Positions 34,426 to 43,726 of a DNA stretch of 64,000 nucleotides are shown here, in pieces. The stretch is from Ensifer sp. WSM1721 (GTDB lineage Bacteria > Pseudomonadota > Alphaproteobacteria > Rhizobiales > Rhizobiaceae). The notes beneath the pieces are model-generated. The model did not search any database. It saw nothing but the letters and a program-made list of their open reading frames with translations, and was not told where the DNA came from. Where the stretch lies: positions 1,426,001-1,490,000 of the forward strand of contig NZ_CP165783.1 in the NCBI RefSeq assembly GCF_000513895.2, written 5' to 3'. A program made the position numbers and the translations under genes. Position 1 is the first letter of the stretch. Every line of letters starts with the position of its first letter.

Positions 34426-35061
34426 TCACCCATCGCGCGCGGCCATATATTGTATATGGAGCGCCGCGAGCGTTGTCCTGTTGGTGATCTCCAGTTTGCG
34501 GTAGATGTTATGGAGATGAATTCCGACGGTTCCCTCGGATGCACCCAGCTTTTGAGCGATCGTTCGGTTCGACAATCCGCCGCATATGAGAGCGGTTATC
34601 TCCCGCTCACGGGCGGTCAGAAGCTCGATTTTGTTCCGCGCGAGGGCATGCGGTGCCTCGGCCGCTTTGGCTACGAGCTCGGCAGGCAGCCATTTCTCGC
34701 CGCTCGCAACTTGGCGGAGGCAATCGAGCAGCGCCTCCGGCGCATACTCCTTCAACAAAATCCCCCAGGCCCCCCTCGTTATCGCATCGGCAATCTGCAC
34801 CCCGTTTATCGTCGCCGTCAGGAAGATAACCTTTGGACAAAGGCGTTCGCCGTTCAACGCGCGCAGGATGTCTAGGCCGCTCATCTGCGGCATCGCCACG
34901 TCGAGCACTGCGAGATCGGGCGTTAGGTCGCGAATAAGTGAGAGCGCGTCCCGTCCGTTGGCGGCCGCGCCCACCACATTGAAATCCGATACCGCCAGCA
35001 GGCTTTGCTGGAGCCCGCGAAGGAGCAAGGGATGGTCGTCGGCAAGGACCACGGAATACAT
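34426..35061 (-). CDS. NarL/FixJ family response regulator
   Basis: This two-component response regulator has a receiver domain (residues 1-120) with phospho-acceptor D54 in AVLDVAMPQM and the acidic pair near the start (ADDH). Its LuxR-type helix-turn-helix (residues about 145-205) shows LTAREREITALICGGLSNRTI. Its ATG overlaps the stop of the sensor kinase gene (TAATG), so the two are translationally coupled. The target genes are unknown; the adjacent AT-rich prenyltransferase pair is a candidate. Confidence 0.93.
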   Translation of the reverse strand: MYSVVLADDHPLLLRGLQQSLLAVSDFNVVGAAANGRDALSLIRDLTPDLAVLDVAMPQMSGLDILRALNGERLCPKVIFLTATINGVQIADAITRGAWGILLKEYAPEALLDCLRQVASGEKWLPAELVAKAAEAPHALARNKIELLTAREREITALICGGLSNRTIAQKLGASEGTVGIHLHNIYRKLEITNRTTLAALHIQYMAARDG

Positions 35062-36761
35062 TAATACGCTCCCAGCATCCTCGGTATAATGATGTGAATC
35101 CCGAAGCCCGGCGTTGCCTGGAAAACGGTAAGGTTCCCCCCCAGCCTGTCGACGCGCGTTGAAAGCGATGAAGGGCGCAGCGATTTCGCTTGGCTTGGCA
35201 CTCCCGTTCCGTTGTCAATAAGTTTGAACTGCAGGCCGCAGTCGGCCTGGCTGATCGAGATGCGAAGCCGCGTCGCGTGCCCGTGACGCACGGCGTTTGC
35301 CGCCGCTTCCGAGATAAGCTGTTTGATTTCGTGTACCATCCATTTGGGTGCAGCCAGTTCGGGTGGGCTGATCGAAATTTCGATCTGACAGTTCCACTGG
35401 TCTGCGAGCGGTCCGGCGAAATCGGATAGCGTCTGCTCAAGCGAATTGATCACCGGGATATCGGCGGCCCGATTTTCCTCGACGAATTGGCGAATACGTT
35501 GCTGCTGTTCCAAGATCAGCTTTCCAACTTCGGCAAGCTGGAGCTTCGAGTCGCTATCTGCAGCCTCGCCGACGAACTTGAGCTTCAGCCGGGCGGCGGT
35601 GAGGTTTTGGAGGACGCTGTCGTGCAGGTCACAAGCCAGCCGCATGCGCTCCTCCGAGCGCGCAGCTTCGGTTGTTTGTTGTATCAGCGCGAGGCGCTCC
35701 AATTCCGAGCCCAGGTGCGTCGCAATGATCTCCGTCAAGGCACTGCCTTCATCCGGGCGGCAGGAAGAATTGATGACGAAAACCCGTCCCCGATAGCGAA
35801 CGGTGGAAAAATAAGCTGCGGAAATGCGCTGAATGCGCTCGGGTGCCGCCTCCGCGAAGTCGGGCAGGTCCGCGATCAGATCGGAGAAATCCGCCTCCTT
35901 CCGTGACGAGATTCCCACGTCACCTTCGCGGTGTTGCTGCTGAAGATCGTGGCGCCGCCAGAAATCCGCGTTCTGAACCTCGACAAGCTTCAGACCGCCG
36001 TCGGCCCAACAGGCGACGCAACCGGCGTCATCTTCCTGGTCGCGCCAGAGAACGAACAAGCGGGAACCGCCGAGGACGCGGGATGCGTGCCTGAACAGAA
36101 GGCCTAGCCAAGAACGCCGGTCATTGGCAACCGCGTTGAACGGCCATTCAGCGAGTTCGGCCAAGCACCGGCGGCTACGTTCGCGGTAAGCGCCGAAATA
36201 GCCAAGGATCACGGCGGCGAAGACGATGTAGGTCGATCGCATGATGAACACGTTGAGCTCGGACTCGCCGTCACTTAAGTCGGGCAGGGCGACAATAAAC
36301 TGAACGAGGAGCAGAATGAGCGCACCGAATGCCGCTCCCTTAAGGCCCCAGCGCATCGTCATCGCGAGGAGAACGAACGGCAGCACGGCAAAAAAGGGGC
36401 TGGTGAGTTCATCGGTGAGAAGCGCCAGCCAGGCAAGGATCACGGCATCGATGACATGAACGAGGAGGTGGATCGAGCTGTCCAGCGGCTTGCGCAGCGG
36501 TAAGATAACCAGCAGCACGGAGAACAGAATATAGAGGCTCAATATGGCGCGGCATTCATAAAGAAGCGACACGGGCCGGGTAGGGTCGAGGTAGACGGCG
36601 AGGATCGCAAAGGCAGCCGTGACGAGGCGCCCGATACTGACGAGGCGCTCCGGTTCCGCGTCCAGCAGCCAATCTCCCGCCGAACGGGCAAATCCCTTAA
36701 GTATGTTGTTTGGCTGGGCGCGCGCAATCGCTGCTTCCCGGCCATAATCCAGGCTCGCCAT
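35061..36761 (-). CDS. Membrane sensor histidine kinase (NarX/DegS type, HisKA_3)
   Basis: This is the sensor partner of the overlapping NarL-type regulator. Residues about 35-200 contain five or six hydrophobic segments with short loops (MASE-like integral sensor). A soluble middle section of about 150 residues follows. The HisKA_3 dimerisation box LACDLHDSVLQNL carries the phosphorylated His near residue 375, and the ATPase domain has SEAAANAVRHG and IDNGTGVP. The ATG at 36761 has GGAG seven bases upstream and is preferred to the earlier ATG at 36803. The length is 566 residues. The signal is unknown. Confidence 0.9.
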   Translation of the reverse strand: MASLDYGREAAIARAQPNNILKGFARSAGDWLLDAEPERLVSIGRLVTAAFAILAVYLDPTRPVSLLYECRAILSLYILFSVLLVILPLRKPLDSSIHLLVHVIDAVILAWLALLTDELTSPFFAVLPFVLLAMTMRWGLKGAAFGALILLLVQFIVALPDLSDGESELNVFIMRSTYIVFAAVILGYFGAYRERSRRCLAELAEWPFNAVANDRRSWLGLLFRHASRVLGGSRLFVLWRDQEDDAGCVACWADGGLKLVEVQNADFWRRHDLQQQHREGDVGISSRKEADFSDLIADLPDFAEAAPERIQRISAAYFSTVRYRGRVFVINSSCRPDEGSALTEIIATHLGSELERLALIQQTTEAARSEERMRLACDLHDSVLQNLTAARLKLKFVGEAADSDSKLQLAEVGKLILEQQQRIRQFVEENRAADIPVINSLEQTLSDFAGPLADQWNCQIEISISPPELAAPKWMVHEIKQLISEAAANAVRHGHATRLRISISQADCGLQFKLIDNGTGVPSQAKSLRPSSLSTRVDRLGGNLTVFQATPGFGIHIIIPRMLGAY

Positions 36762-37131
36762 GCGCAACTCCGTTCGGAAGCACCCGAGCTGTTGAAAAGT
36801 CATTTTAGTACGCGCGAATTCTCTCTGGCGAAAGGCGAGTTGTCAACGGTTGACATTCACTACCAGTGACGACCCAGGGCGCCCACCTGCAGATGATCTA
36901 CCGTCAAGAAGGATCGTTCGTTATATATATTCTTCTATATTCCCAAGAAGCCGAGATAGTGCGATTATTGCCGGCGATTATTTCGATGGCGCCATAGGTG
37001 CGCCGCGAAAGGAAAATTGCCGCGAGTGTCTGAGAAATTGCCTCCGCTACGGGGCTTTCACTCGGTTGGTGACTCAAGAGAATTCCCGATTATCTTAAAG
37101 CTATTCTTTACTTAGATTGTACGTTTCGGTC
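36762..37131. other. AT-rich divergent intergenic region
   Basis: This gap separates the sensor kinase from the prenyltransferase gene. It is more AT-rich than the rest of the window and has a perfect palindrome at 36841-36855 (listed separately). No gene is seen. The low GC continues into the next gene. Confidence 0.5.
36841..36855. promoter_or_regulatory. Palindromic operator candidate
   Basis: TGTCAACGGTTGACA is a perfect seven-base-arm palindrome with one central base. It contains a consensus -35 box (TTGACA) reading toward the prenyltransferase gene. It sits about 80 bases before the start of the sensor kinase and could be bound by the adjacent NarL-type regulator. This is inference from position. 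Confidence 0.45.
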
Positions 37132-38505
37132 ATGCAGAATTCCGACACAGGCGCGCTAACTCGGCCATGGGTAGTCAATCTTGATCATGCTCTTTTAAAG
37201 AGCAATATTGATCATGAGCGCGCAATAGCTGTCATCGGACAAGAGATATTTTCTCTTCCTTGGCGTATTAAAAGCATCATTGCAAGCGGCGAGTTTAAGG
37301 CCGAAAAGAGCACTATGGATGCGTCAGTACTTGCCTACAATCAGGACGTATTAGACGCGTTGAAAAGAGAGCGTCAAAATGGGCGGAAGCTGTTTTTGTG
37401 TTCGGCGCTTCCAAACTCGGTGGTGAAAGCTGTTTGCGACTATCACGGAATATTTTTGGGCTGTTTTGCCTTGGATGCTGCTAGCCAAAACGATCAGGAT
37501 TGCGTCCGCAAGAGCATAGCCCAAGAGCTTGGCTCCTCGATCAGCGATTTCGAACTCATATCTTCGCCAGCGGACATCGGCGCTTTGATGCCTCCAGGGC
37601 ACGACACCGGACGAAGCGCCGCGCTCGTCTCGCCGAACGTCCTCGCGATCATTTCCGCGATCCGAGTACGCCAGTGGTCGAAGAACGTGCTGGTTTTTGT
37701 CCCGGTAATGGTGTCGCCAGTCTCAACTACCGAGAACTGGTATCAGTCGATACTTGCATTTCTGGCGTTTTCGCTCGTCGCCTCCATCAGCTATATTTGT
37801 AACGACCTTCTCGACCTGCAAGCTGACAGAGCCCACCCGACCAAAAGGTTACGCCCATTTGCCAGTGGCGCGCTGCCCGTCGCAACCGCGCTTTTCCTGA
37901 TACCGATCCTACTGGTCGCCGCTTGTGTTGCCGCGTTCCCGCTCGCCATTACCTTTCAAATGACGCTCGTATTCTATTTCGTGTTGACCTGCCTTTATTC
38001 GATTTATCTGAAGCGCATGCTGATGATCGATGTCGTCGTCCTCGGCTGCCTGTACGCAATCCGGGTAGGCGCTGGAGGGGAAGCAACGGGGATCAGGCCG
38101 TCCGAGTGGCTGATCGCATTCTCGGTGTTCTTCTTCCTTGCCCTAGCCCTTATCAAGCGGCAGGCTGAGCTCGCTACCATGCTGAAGCTCAAACGGAAAA
38201 GAGCTTCAAACCGCTCCTACAGAACCGAGGATTTCCCTGTAATAGCTGCTCTCGCGTCTTCGGCCGCGTTTAATGCGGTCACGATCTACGCTGTGTTCGT
38301 TTGGTTTGAATTGCAAAATGAACTCTACAGCACTCCGGAGGCACTTTGGTTCGCGATTCCTATGCTGGTGTACTGGCTTGGCCGCGCGGTTTTGCTGGCA
38401 CACCGCGGCAATATGCTTGAGGATCCGATTGTGTTTGCCGCCACCGACGCCAAGAGCCTCATTTGCGGAGCAGTCGTTTTTGGGATCGTTCAATGGGCGC
38501 ATTGA
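37132..38505 (+). CDS. UbiA family prenyltransferase with degenerate HAD-like head
   Basis: The C-terminal 280 residues form a UbiA-type membrane prenyltransferase, with the first polyprenyl-diphosphate motif NDLLDLQADRAHPTKRLRP near residue 222 and about eight transmembrane helices. The head (residues 10-160) has the layout of a HAD phosphatase, but the catalytic DxDGT is replaced by NLDHA (N16, D18), so it looks inactive. Such fusions resemble decaprenyl-phosphate phosphoribosyltransferase (DPPR synthase-like) proteins, including NoeC of Azorhizobium. The gene is AT-rich compared with its neighbours, which suggests transfer. It overlaps the next gene by 13 bases. The precise substrate is not known. 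Confidence 0.82.
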   Translation: MQNSDTGALTRPWVVNLDHALLKSNIDHERAIAVIGQEIFSLPWRIKSIIASGEFKAEKSTMDASVLAYNQDVLDALKRERQNGRKLFLCSALPNSVVKAVCDYHGIFLGCFALDAASQNDQDCVRKSIAQELGSSISDFELISSPADIGALMPPGHDTGRSAALVSPNVLAIISAIRVRQWSKNVLVFVPVMVSPVSTTENWYQSILAFLAFSLVASISYICNDLLDLQADRAHPTKRLRPFASGALPVATALFLIPILLVAACVAAFPLAITFQMTLVFYFVLTCLYSIYLKRMLMIDVVVLGCLYAIRVGAGGEATGIRPSEWLIAFSVFFFLALALIKRQAELATMLKLKRKRASNRSYRTEDFPVIAALASSAAFNAVTIYAVFVWFELQNELYSTPEALWFAIPMLVYWLGRAVLLAHRGNMLEDPIVFAATDAKSLICGAVVFGIVQWAH

Positions 38506-39809
38506 CGACCGCACCAATGGCCGAGGATCTGGTCGGGTCGGGCGGTCTGCGAAAGGTTGAGGTTCGAACCTGGGTGTTCGCCGGCCTGCTGGCCGCTCTC
38601 GTCTTTGGTTTCTTTCTGATTAGAATTGGCGTCACCTCGGAAGCAATCCAGAGAGACAATTGTATCTTTGGTGCTGATGTGGCCAGCTACTTCCAGAGAC
38701 TGTCGAGCGGTCACTGGGGTGCATTTCGCTTCCGCAAGCACGCGCTGGCCGTCGTGTCTATAACAGCTGTTGGGTGGCCACTCACCCAGATGGGCGTTCC
38801 AGCTGCGACTGCGGCCATTACTGTTCTTGCCGCTTTTGTCGCGATGGGAGCATCGGCGTTTTTTCTCTTCCTGCGCCTGCTTGGGTTAGAATGCATCGCT
38901 GCGTTTTTCATCGTGCTTGCGACAATTTCCACGTTTGGTTCCTTGACGATTTTCAGCGTCGTTGAAACCTACGGCTTCACATTCAGCGCGATGGCTGCGG
39001 CCATGCTGGCGCTCATTGTTATTGCGCCTTATTCGAAAAGGCACCCGGTGCTTTGCGCCATATTCGCTGGCATGGTCGGGGCAATTCCGGGCACGGCTAA
39101 TCTGCCGGCATTAAGCTGCGTACTTCTATACCCTGGTTTGGCCAAGCCCTCGGGGCTCAACAGGCGATGGCAGAAATTTGTCGTGGTGTTCGCGTTGCCG
39201 CTTGCCATTGCGACGGCTCTCTCCCTTCTGCCCATGATCTACACGGATTCTGCAGAATCCTTCGCTTGGCAACGAAATTATCTTGATAAGTTAGCGAGCT
39301 TCGCCAATTTCGTATCGCCCGATGTACTCAGCGATTTCTTGCTGAACTTCTGGGTCTTCGCTTTCGTATCCCCACTCGACATGGTGCAATACCGATATAC
39401 GTCACAGGCGGCTATCGTGCTTGGCAATTCGGAATTGAGGCTGACCGGCTATTTCATGATCGCCTTGGCACTCTGTTTCGGCATCCTCAGTGCATTGCGC
39501 GATCCTCGGTTCCGTTCGATCACACTGTCGGCTGTGGCCGCAGTTGGTAGCTTGTTCGTATTCTACCTCTACTTCAATCCCGCCGAGGCAATGCTGTACA
39601 GCAGCCAATGGATATTCCTTCTTTTCGCAGCCGCTGCTCCCGGCTACGTTGGGCGCTGGTTCTCGCGACCACTGTTCGCAGCCTGTTTCGTCATTTTGGC
39701 ACTGATTAACTTTCCGCCGCTCATGGATCCTCGTTCAAACGATCCGTCAGCTTACTGCGGCGGCCCGACAGCGCCGCTTGTCCACTCGGACGCGCCAATG
39801 TCGCTGTAG
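38493..39809 (+). CDS. Polytopic membrane protein, possible GT-C-type glycosyltransferase
   Basis: This 438-residue integral membrane protein has about ten hydrophobic helices. It has a first periplasmic-type loop containing GADVASYFQRL after helix 1 and long hydrophobic runs later. The arrangement resembles lipid-linked sugar (GT-C) transferases, but the DxD-type acidic motif is not clear, so this is a weak inference. It overlaps the UbiA gene and is probably coupled to it. Its last residues (PLVHSDAPMSL) run into a dispersed repeat, and the stop codon TAG lies inside that repeat, so the C terminus may be truncated or altered. Confidence 0.65.
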   Translation: MGALTTAPMAEDLVGSGGLRKVEVRTWVFAGLLAALVFGFFLIRIGVTSEAIQRDNCIFGADVASYFQRLSSGHWGAFRFRKHALAVVSITAVGWPLTQMGVPAATAAITVLAAFVAMGASAFFLFLRLLGLECIAAFFIVLATISTFGSLTIFSVVETYGFTFSAMAAAMLALIVIAPYSKRHPVLCAIFAGMVGAIPGTANLPALSCVLLYPGLAKPSGLNRRWQKFVVVFALPLAIATALSLLPMIYTDSAESFAWQRNYLDKLASFANFVSPDVLSDFLLNFWVFAFVSPLDMVQYRYTSQAAIVLGNSELRLTGYFMIALALCFGILSALRDPRFRSITLSAVAAVGSLFVFYLYFNPAEAMLYSSQWIFLLFAAAAPGYVGRWFSRPLFAACFVILALINFPPLMDPRSNDPSAYCGGPTAPLVHSDAPMSL

Positions 39810-39860
39810 CACTTTGAATTGCTGCATGTCTTTGTCCTTAAATCGAGCTCGATTTAAGGC
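39794..39860 (+). repeat. Mosaic palindromic repeat, partial copy
   Basis: Starting at CGCTGTAGCACTTTGAATTG, this copy matches 49073 onward and ends with a perfect 24-bp palindrome at 39836-39859 (half-site CCTTAAATCGAG). The first hairpin module is missing. It supplies the stop codon of the preceding membrane protein gene. Confidence 0.7.
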
Positions 39861-40045
39861 GCCAGGTTCCAGCACAGGACTAACGGTTGCCGCAAAAATC
39901 GGGACCACGGCGGTCTGGTGTTATGTCGCTTCCCGCGTCAAATCCGTCAGGGCGACAGAAGCGGACCCGCCGCGCTCGGCGCGAACTCGGCGATGAGTTC
40001 GTGGCAATCCCCGGTCTTGGCGTCTTGGCCCCGCCACGCCGCCAT

Positions 40046-40059
40046 TGAAATCGATTACA
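40046..40059. promoter_or_regulatory. LacI-type operator candidate
   Basis: TGAAATCGATTACA is a near-palindrome with a central CG step, the usual form of LacI-family operators. It lies 42 bases before the start of the sugar-binding protein gene. The LacI-type regulator encoded last in this operon is the natural binder. This is inference. Confidence 0.5.
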
Positions 40060-40100
40060 TTTTCGGGCTTCATGAGTCCCACAAGATTTGGGAGGATCTT

Positions 40101-41123
40101 ATGAAGAAATTCATTGCTTTTGCACTTGGCACAGTCGCGTCCATCGTCATCTCGGCATCGGCTTATGCGGAGACCTTCAAGATCGGTCTTTCGAACGGGT
40201 GGGTCGGCAGCGAGTGGCGTACCCAGATGATCGACGAGGCGAAGGCTGCGGCGGCGAAGTGGAAGGAGAAGGGCGTCGACGTCGAAGTTTCCGTCCAGAG
40301 CGCCAATGTCGACGTGCCCGGGCAGATCGCCCATATCCGCAATTTCATCGCTGAAGGCGTCAACGCCATCATCGTCAATCCGAACAGCCCGACCGCCTTC
40401 GACCCGATCTTCGCGCAGGCGAAGGAGGCCGGCATTCTGGTGATCGCGACAGATGCGGAGGTCTCCTCGCCGGATGCGATCTATGTCGGCATCGACCAGA
40501 CCGCCTGGGGCGCGGCGGGCGCGAAATGGCTCGCCGAAACGCTGGGCGGCAAGGGCAAGGTTGTCGCGATCAACGGTGTCGCGGGCCACCCGGCAAACGA
40601 GATGCGGGTCGCCGGCTACAGAGGGGTCTTCAAGGAACATCCGGACATCCAGGTCGTCAACGAGGTCAACGCCAATTGGGATCAGGCGCAGGGACAGCAG
40701 GCGATGCAGAACATCCTCGCCACGTATCCCGATATAAACGGCGTCGTCGTGCAGGACGGCATGGCGGCCGGTGCCTGGAAATCGATCATGGACGCCGGCA
40801 AGAAGGACCAGATCGCCGCGACCGGCGAGATCCGCAAGGACTTCATCGACCTCTGGATCCAGGAGAAGCTGAATTCCGGCGCGACCGTCAATCCGCCGGG
40901 CGTCATGGCGAGCGCGCTCAACGTCGCGGTCCTGATGCTGCAGGGCAAGGCGCTGAAGGAGCCGCCCAAGGCCGGACAGTACGGCAATGCGCTCTATCTG
41001 CCGATTCCGTTCATCGACAGCAAGAATGTCGAGGAGGCGGCAAAGCAGCTCGAGGGCAAGCCCGGCTATTATTCCTATACGAGCTCGCTTTCGATCGAAG
41101 AGGCGGAAGCCCTCTTCAAGTGA
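40101..41123 (+). CDS. Sugar ABC transporter substrate-binding protein (CUT2)
   Basis: This periplasmic sugar-binding protein of the ribose/galactose-type family has a signal peptide (residues 1-23, ending SAYA before ETFKIG). It has two Rossmann-like lobes, with INVNPNSP-like hinge text (NAIIVNPNSPTAFDPI) and DTAQWGAAGAKW-like ligand-loop text (IDQTAWGAAGAKW). The length is 340 residues. A good ribosome site, GGGAGGATCTT, precedes the ATG. It is first in the operon with an ATPase, two permeases and a LacI regulator. The sugar is unknown. Confidence 0.92.
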   Translation: MKKFIAFALGTVASIVISASAYAETFKIGLSNGWVGSEWRTQMIDEAKAAAAKWKEKGVDVEVSVQSANVDVPGQIAHIRNFIAEGVNAIIVNPNSPTAFDPIFAQAKEAGILVIATDAEVSSPDAIYVGIDQTAWGAAGAKWLAETLGGKGKVVAINGVAGHPANEMRVAGYRGVFKEHPDIQVVNEVNANWDQAQGQQAMQNILATYPDINGVVVQDGMAAGAWKSIMDAGKKDQIAATGEIRKDFIDLWIQEKLNSGATVNPPGVMASALNVAVLMLQGKALKEPPKAGQYGNALYLPIPFIDSKNVEEAAKQLEGKPGYYSYTSSLSIEEAEALFK

Positions 41124-41228
41124 GAGCGGTGCGCGGCTTTCCGCCCAGATTCCGCTCTAACCTATCGGAGTCGATGCACGGGCCCGGCCGGTCCGTGCAT
41201 CCCGCCGAAATGTGACGGAAGAGGTTCC

Positions 41229-42734
41229 ATGTCGAAACTGAAGCTCAACGGCGTAAGCAAGGCTTACGGCGCGACTCTGGCGTTACGCCGCGGCGATCTC
41301 GAGGTCATGTCCGGCGAGGTCCATGTACTCATGGGCTCGAACGGCTCGGGCAAGAGCACGCTCTGCAAGATCATCGCCGGAGCCGTGCGGCCGGATGCCG
41401 GCAAGATCCTCATCGACGATACGCCGGTGACGATCACCGGGCCGCGTTCGGCGCGAGCGCAAGGAATCGGCATCTTCTATCAGGAGCTCAGCCTCGCCGC
41501 CCATCGAACGGTCGAGGAGAATATCTCGCTGGCGGCACTGCCGGTCAAATCGGGGATCTTTGTCGACCGGACGGCGCTCAAAGAACGCGCGGCGCGCTAC
41601 ATCCTTCTGTTCGAAAACGTAGCCGGCGAAGGGTTTTCCGCCGACGCACTCGTCGGCAATTTGCGGCCCGACCAGCGGCAGCTCGTCGAAATCATGAAGG
41701 CGCTTGCGAGCGAAGCACCGCTCCTCATTTTCGATGAGCCGACCTCGGCGCTCGACCGGGCGCAGGTGGACCGCTTTTTCGAGATACTGCGCGACCTCAA
41801 AAGCCGTGGTCGCGGCATCATCTTCATTTCGCACCGCATGGACGAGATCAAGGCGATCGGCGATCGCGTCACGATCATCCGCGACGGCGAGACGATCGCG
41901 ACGCTCAACTTGGCCGAAACCGACGCGGCGACGGTCATCCGGCTGATGGTCGGCGGAGCGGGCGATATGCCGGCTTCGCAATCCTCAGCGCCTGCGGCCG
42001 TCGACGGCAAGGACGGCGCGGCCCTCACGGTTCGCGGTCTTTCAGGTCGAGGCTTCGGCAATGTGAGCTTTGAGGTTGCCCGCGGCGAAATCCTCGGTTT
42101 CGGCGGGCTACACGGGCAGGGCCAATCGGCGCTGCTCCGGGCAATCTTCGGCGCCGGCTCCGTCACCTCGGGCGAGGTGCTGATCGGCGAGAGCCGCTTC
42201 GATGCCGCGAGTCCACGCGACGCGATCCGCCGCGGCTGCGCCTATGTCTCCGGCGATCGCGGCCGCGACGGGGTGATCAGCGGCCGGCCGATCATCGAAA
42301 ACGTCACGCCGATCCACTATCTGCGCGATCGGCTGATGATCGCCCGGCCGCGCAAGCTGCGCGACAAGGTGACGCCGGCGCTTGAAAGCATGCACACCAA
42401 ATTCGCGAGCCTCTTCCATCCGATCAGTTCGCTTTCCGGCGGCAACCAGCAGAAGGTGATCATTGCCCGCTGGCTGATCGATCGCCCGGACGTGCTGCTT
42501 CTCGACGATCCGACCAAGGGCATCGACCTGTCGGCGAAGGCCGACCTCTTCGCGCTCATCCGGGAATTGGCCGCGCAAGGCCTCGGCATCGTCCTCTACT
42601 CGTCAGAGGACGCCGAACTGCTCGGCAACGCCAACCGCATCCTCGTCTTCAACGGCGGGTCGGTCACGCGCGAACTCACGGGCGCGGATCGCACCCGCTA
42701 CAATCTCTACCAAGCCGCTTACGAGGCCGCGTGA
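41229..42734 (+). CDS. Sugar ABC transporter ATP-binding protein (CUT2, double NBD)
   Basis: This 501-residue RbsA/MglA-type ATPase has two nucleotide-binding halves. The first has the Walker A GSNGSGKSTL and Walker B LLIFDEPTSAL. The second has a degenerate Walker A (GGLHGQGQSALL) but a good signature LSGGNQQKV and Walker B LLLDDPTKGID. One active and one degenerate site is normal for CUT2 systems. Its stop overlaps the start of the first permease (TGATG). Confidence 0.93.
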   Translation: MSKLKLNGVSKAYGATLALRRGDLEVMSGEVHVLMGSNGSGKSTLCKIIAGAVRPDAGKILIDDTPVTITGPRSARAQGIGIFYQELSLAAHRTVEENISLAALPVKSGIFVDRTALKERAARYILLFENVAGEGFSADALVGNLRPDQRQLVEIMKALASEAPLLIFDEPTSALDRAQVDRFFEILRDLKSRGRGIIFISHRMDEIKAIGDRVTIIRDGETIATLNLAETDAATVIRLMVGGAGDMPASQSSAPAAVDGKDGAALTVRGLSGRGFGNVSFEVARGEILGFGGLHGQGQSALLRAIFGAGSVTSGEVLIGESRFDAASPRDAIRRGCAYVSGDRGRDGVISGRPIIENVTPIHYLRDRLMIARPRKLRDKVTPALESMHTKFASLFHPISSLSGGNQQKVIIARWLIDRPDVLLLDDPTKGIDLSAKADLFALIRELAAQGLGIVLYSSEDAELLGNANRILVFNGGSVTRELTGADRTRYNLYQAAYEAA

Positions 42735-43726
42735 TGGCAGAGACCGCGACCATCCCGGGGCCCCGCCGCGAGGGGCGCATCCGCAAGCTTCTGGAGCGCT
42801 ACCCCTTCCTGCCGGCGCTGCTCATCGTCGCCGCGCTGCTGGCGCTCAACGGCTTCTTCTCGCCCGCGAGCCTCAGCTACCGCGCGCTGACGGGGCTCTT
42901 GAGCACCTATATGGCGCTGATCCTGCTTTCGATCGCGCAGACTTATGTGGTCTATGCCGGCGACATCGACCTTTCGGCCGGCGCCATCCTTTCGCTCGTC
43001 AACGTCGCGATCATCGTCCTGATGGAGCGATGGGGCGGCGGTGCCGGCGCGGTCCTGCTGGCGCTCGCGATCGGCCTGCTCCTGGGGTTTGCCTGTGGAT
43101 TGGTCAACGGTCTTGTCGTCGCGGCGCTCAGGCTGCAGGCGATCGTCGCGACCTTCGCGACCAGCATTTTCTTCACCGGCCTCGCGCTCTACATCCTGCC
43201 CGTCGCCGGCACGCCGGCGCCGGCCATTTTCTGGCGCACCTACGGCGGCAGGCTCTTCGGCGTACCCTTCGTCTTCTACATCCTGGCCGCCCTGATCGTG
43301 CTCATAACGGTGATGAGCCGCACGCGCCTCGTCACTCAACTGCTCGCGGTCGGCGACGACCAGCAGGCCGCTTATCAGAGTGGGCTGCCGGTGATACCGG
43401 TCAGGATCAAGGGCTATGTGCTCTGCGGTCTCTTCTCCGCACTCGCGGCCTTCTGCATCACCGGCGACACGGCGAGCGGCGACCCGCTGGTCGGCGGCAA
43501 GATGACGCTCTACAGCGTCGCCGCCGTCGTGCTCGGGGGCAGTGCGCTTTCCGGCGGCTGGGGAACCGTCGTCGGCTCGCTCCTCGGCGCATTGACGATC
43601 GGACTGATCAACTCCGTCGTGTTCTTCATGGGCACGCCGTCCGAGTGGCAGAACCTCGTGCAGGGCCTCGCCATCCTCGTCGTCTTGATGGCCGGCGTGC
43701 TCGCCGGCAGGAGGGCTCGTCCATGA
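42734..43726 (+). CDS. Sugar ABC transporter permease 1 (CUT2)
   Basis: This 330-residue inner-membrane permease of the RbsC/BPD_transp_2 family shows the DIDLSAGAILSLVNV motif and VNGLVVAALRLQAIVATFAT with about ten transmembrane helices. A typical end segment (GSALSGGWGTVVGSLLGAL) is present. It is translationally coupled to the ATPase upstream and overlaps the second permease by four bases (ATGA). With its partner it forms the heterodimeric channel. Confidence 0.92.
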   Translation: MAETATIPGPRREGRIRKLLERYPFLPALLIVAALLALNGFFSPASLSYRALTGLLSTYMALILLSIAQTYVVYAGDIDLSAGAILSLVNVAIIVLMERWGGGAGAVLLALAIGLLLGFACGLVNGLVVAALRLQAIVATFATSIFFTGLALYILPVAGTPAPAIFWRTYGGRLFGVPFVFYILAALIVLITVMSRTRLVTQLLAVGDDQQAAYQSGLPVIPVRIKGYVLCGLFSALAAFCITGDTASGDPLVGGKMTLYSVAAVVLGGSALSGGWGTVVGSLLGALTIGLINSVVFFMGTPSEWQNLVQGLAILVVLMAGVLAGRRARP

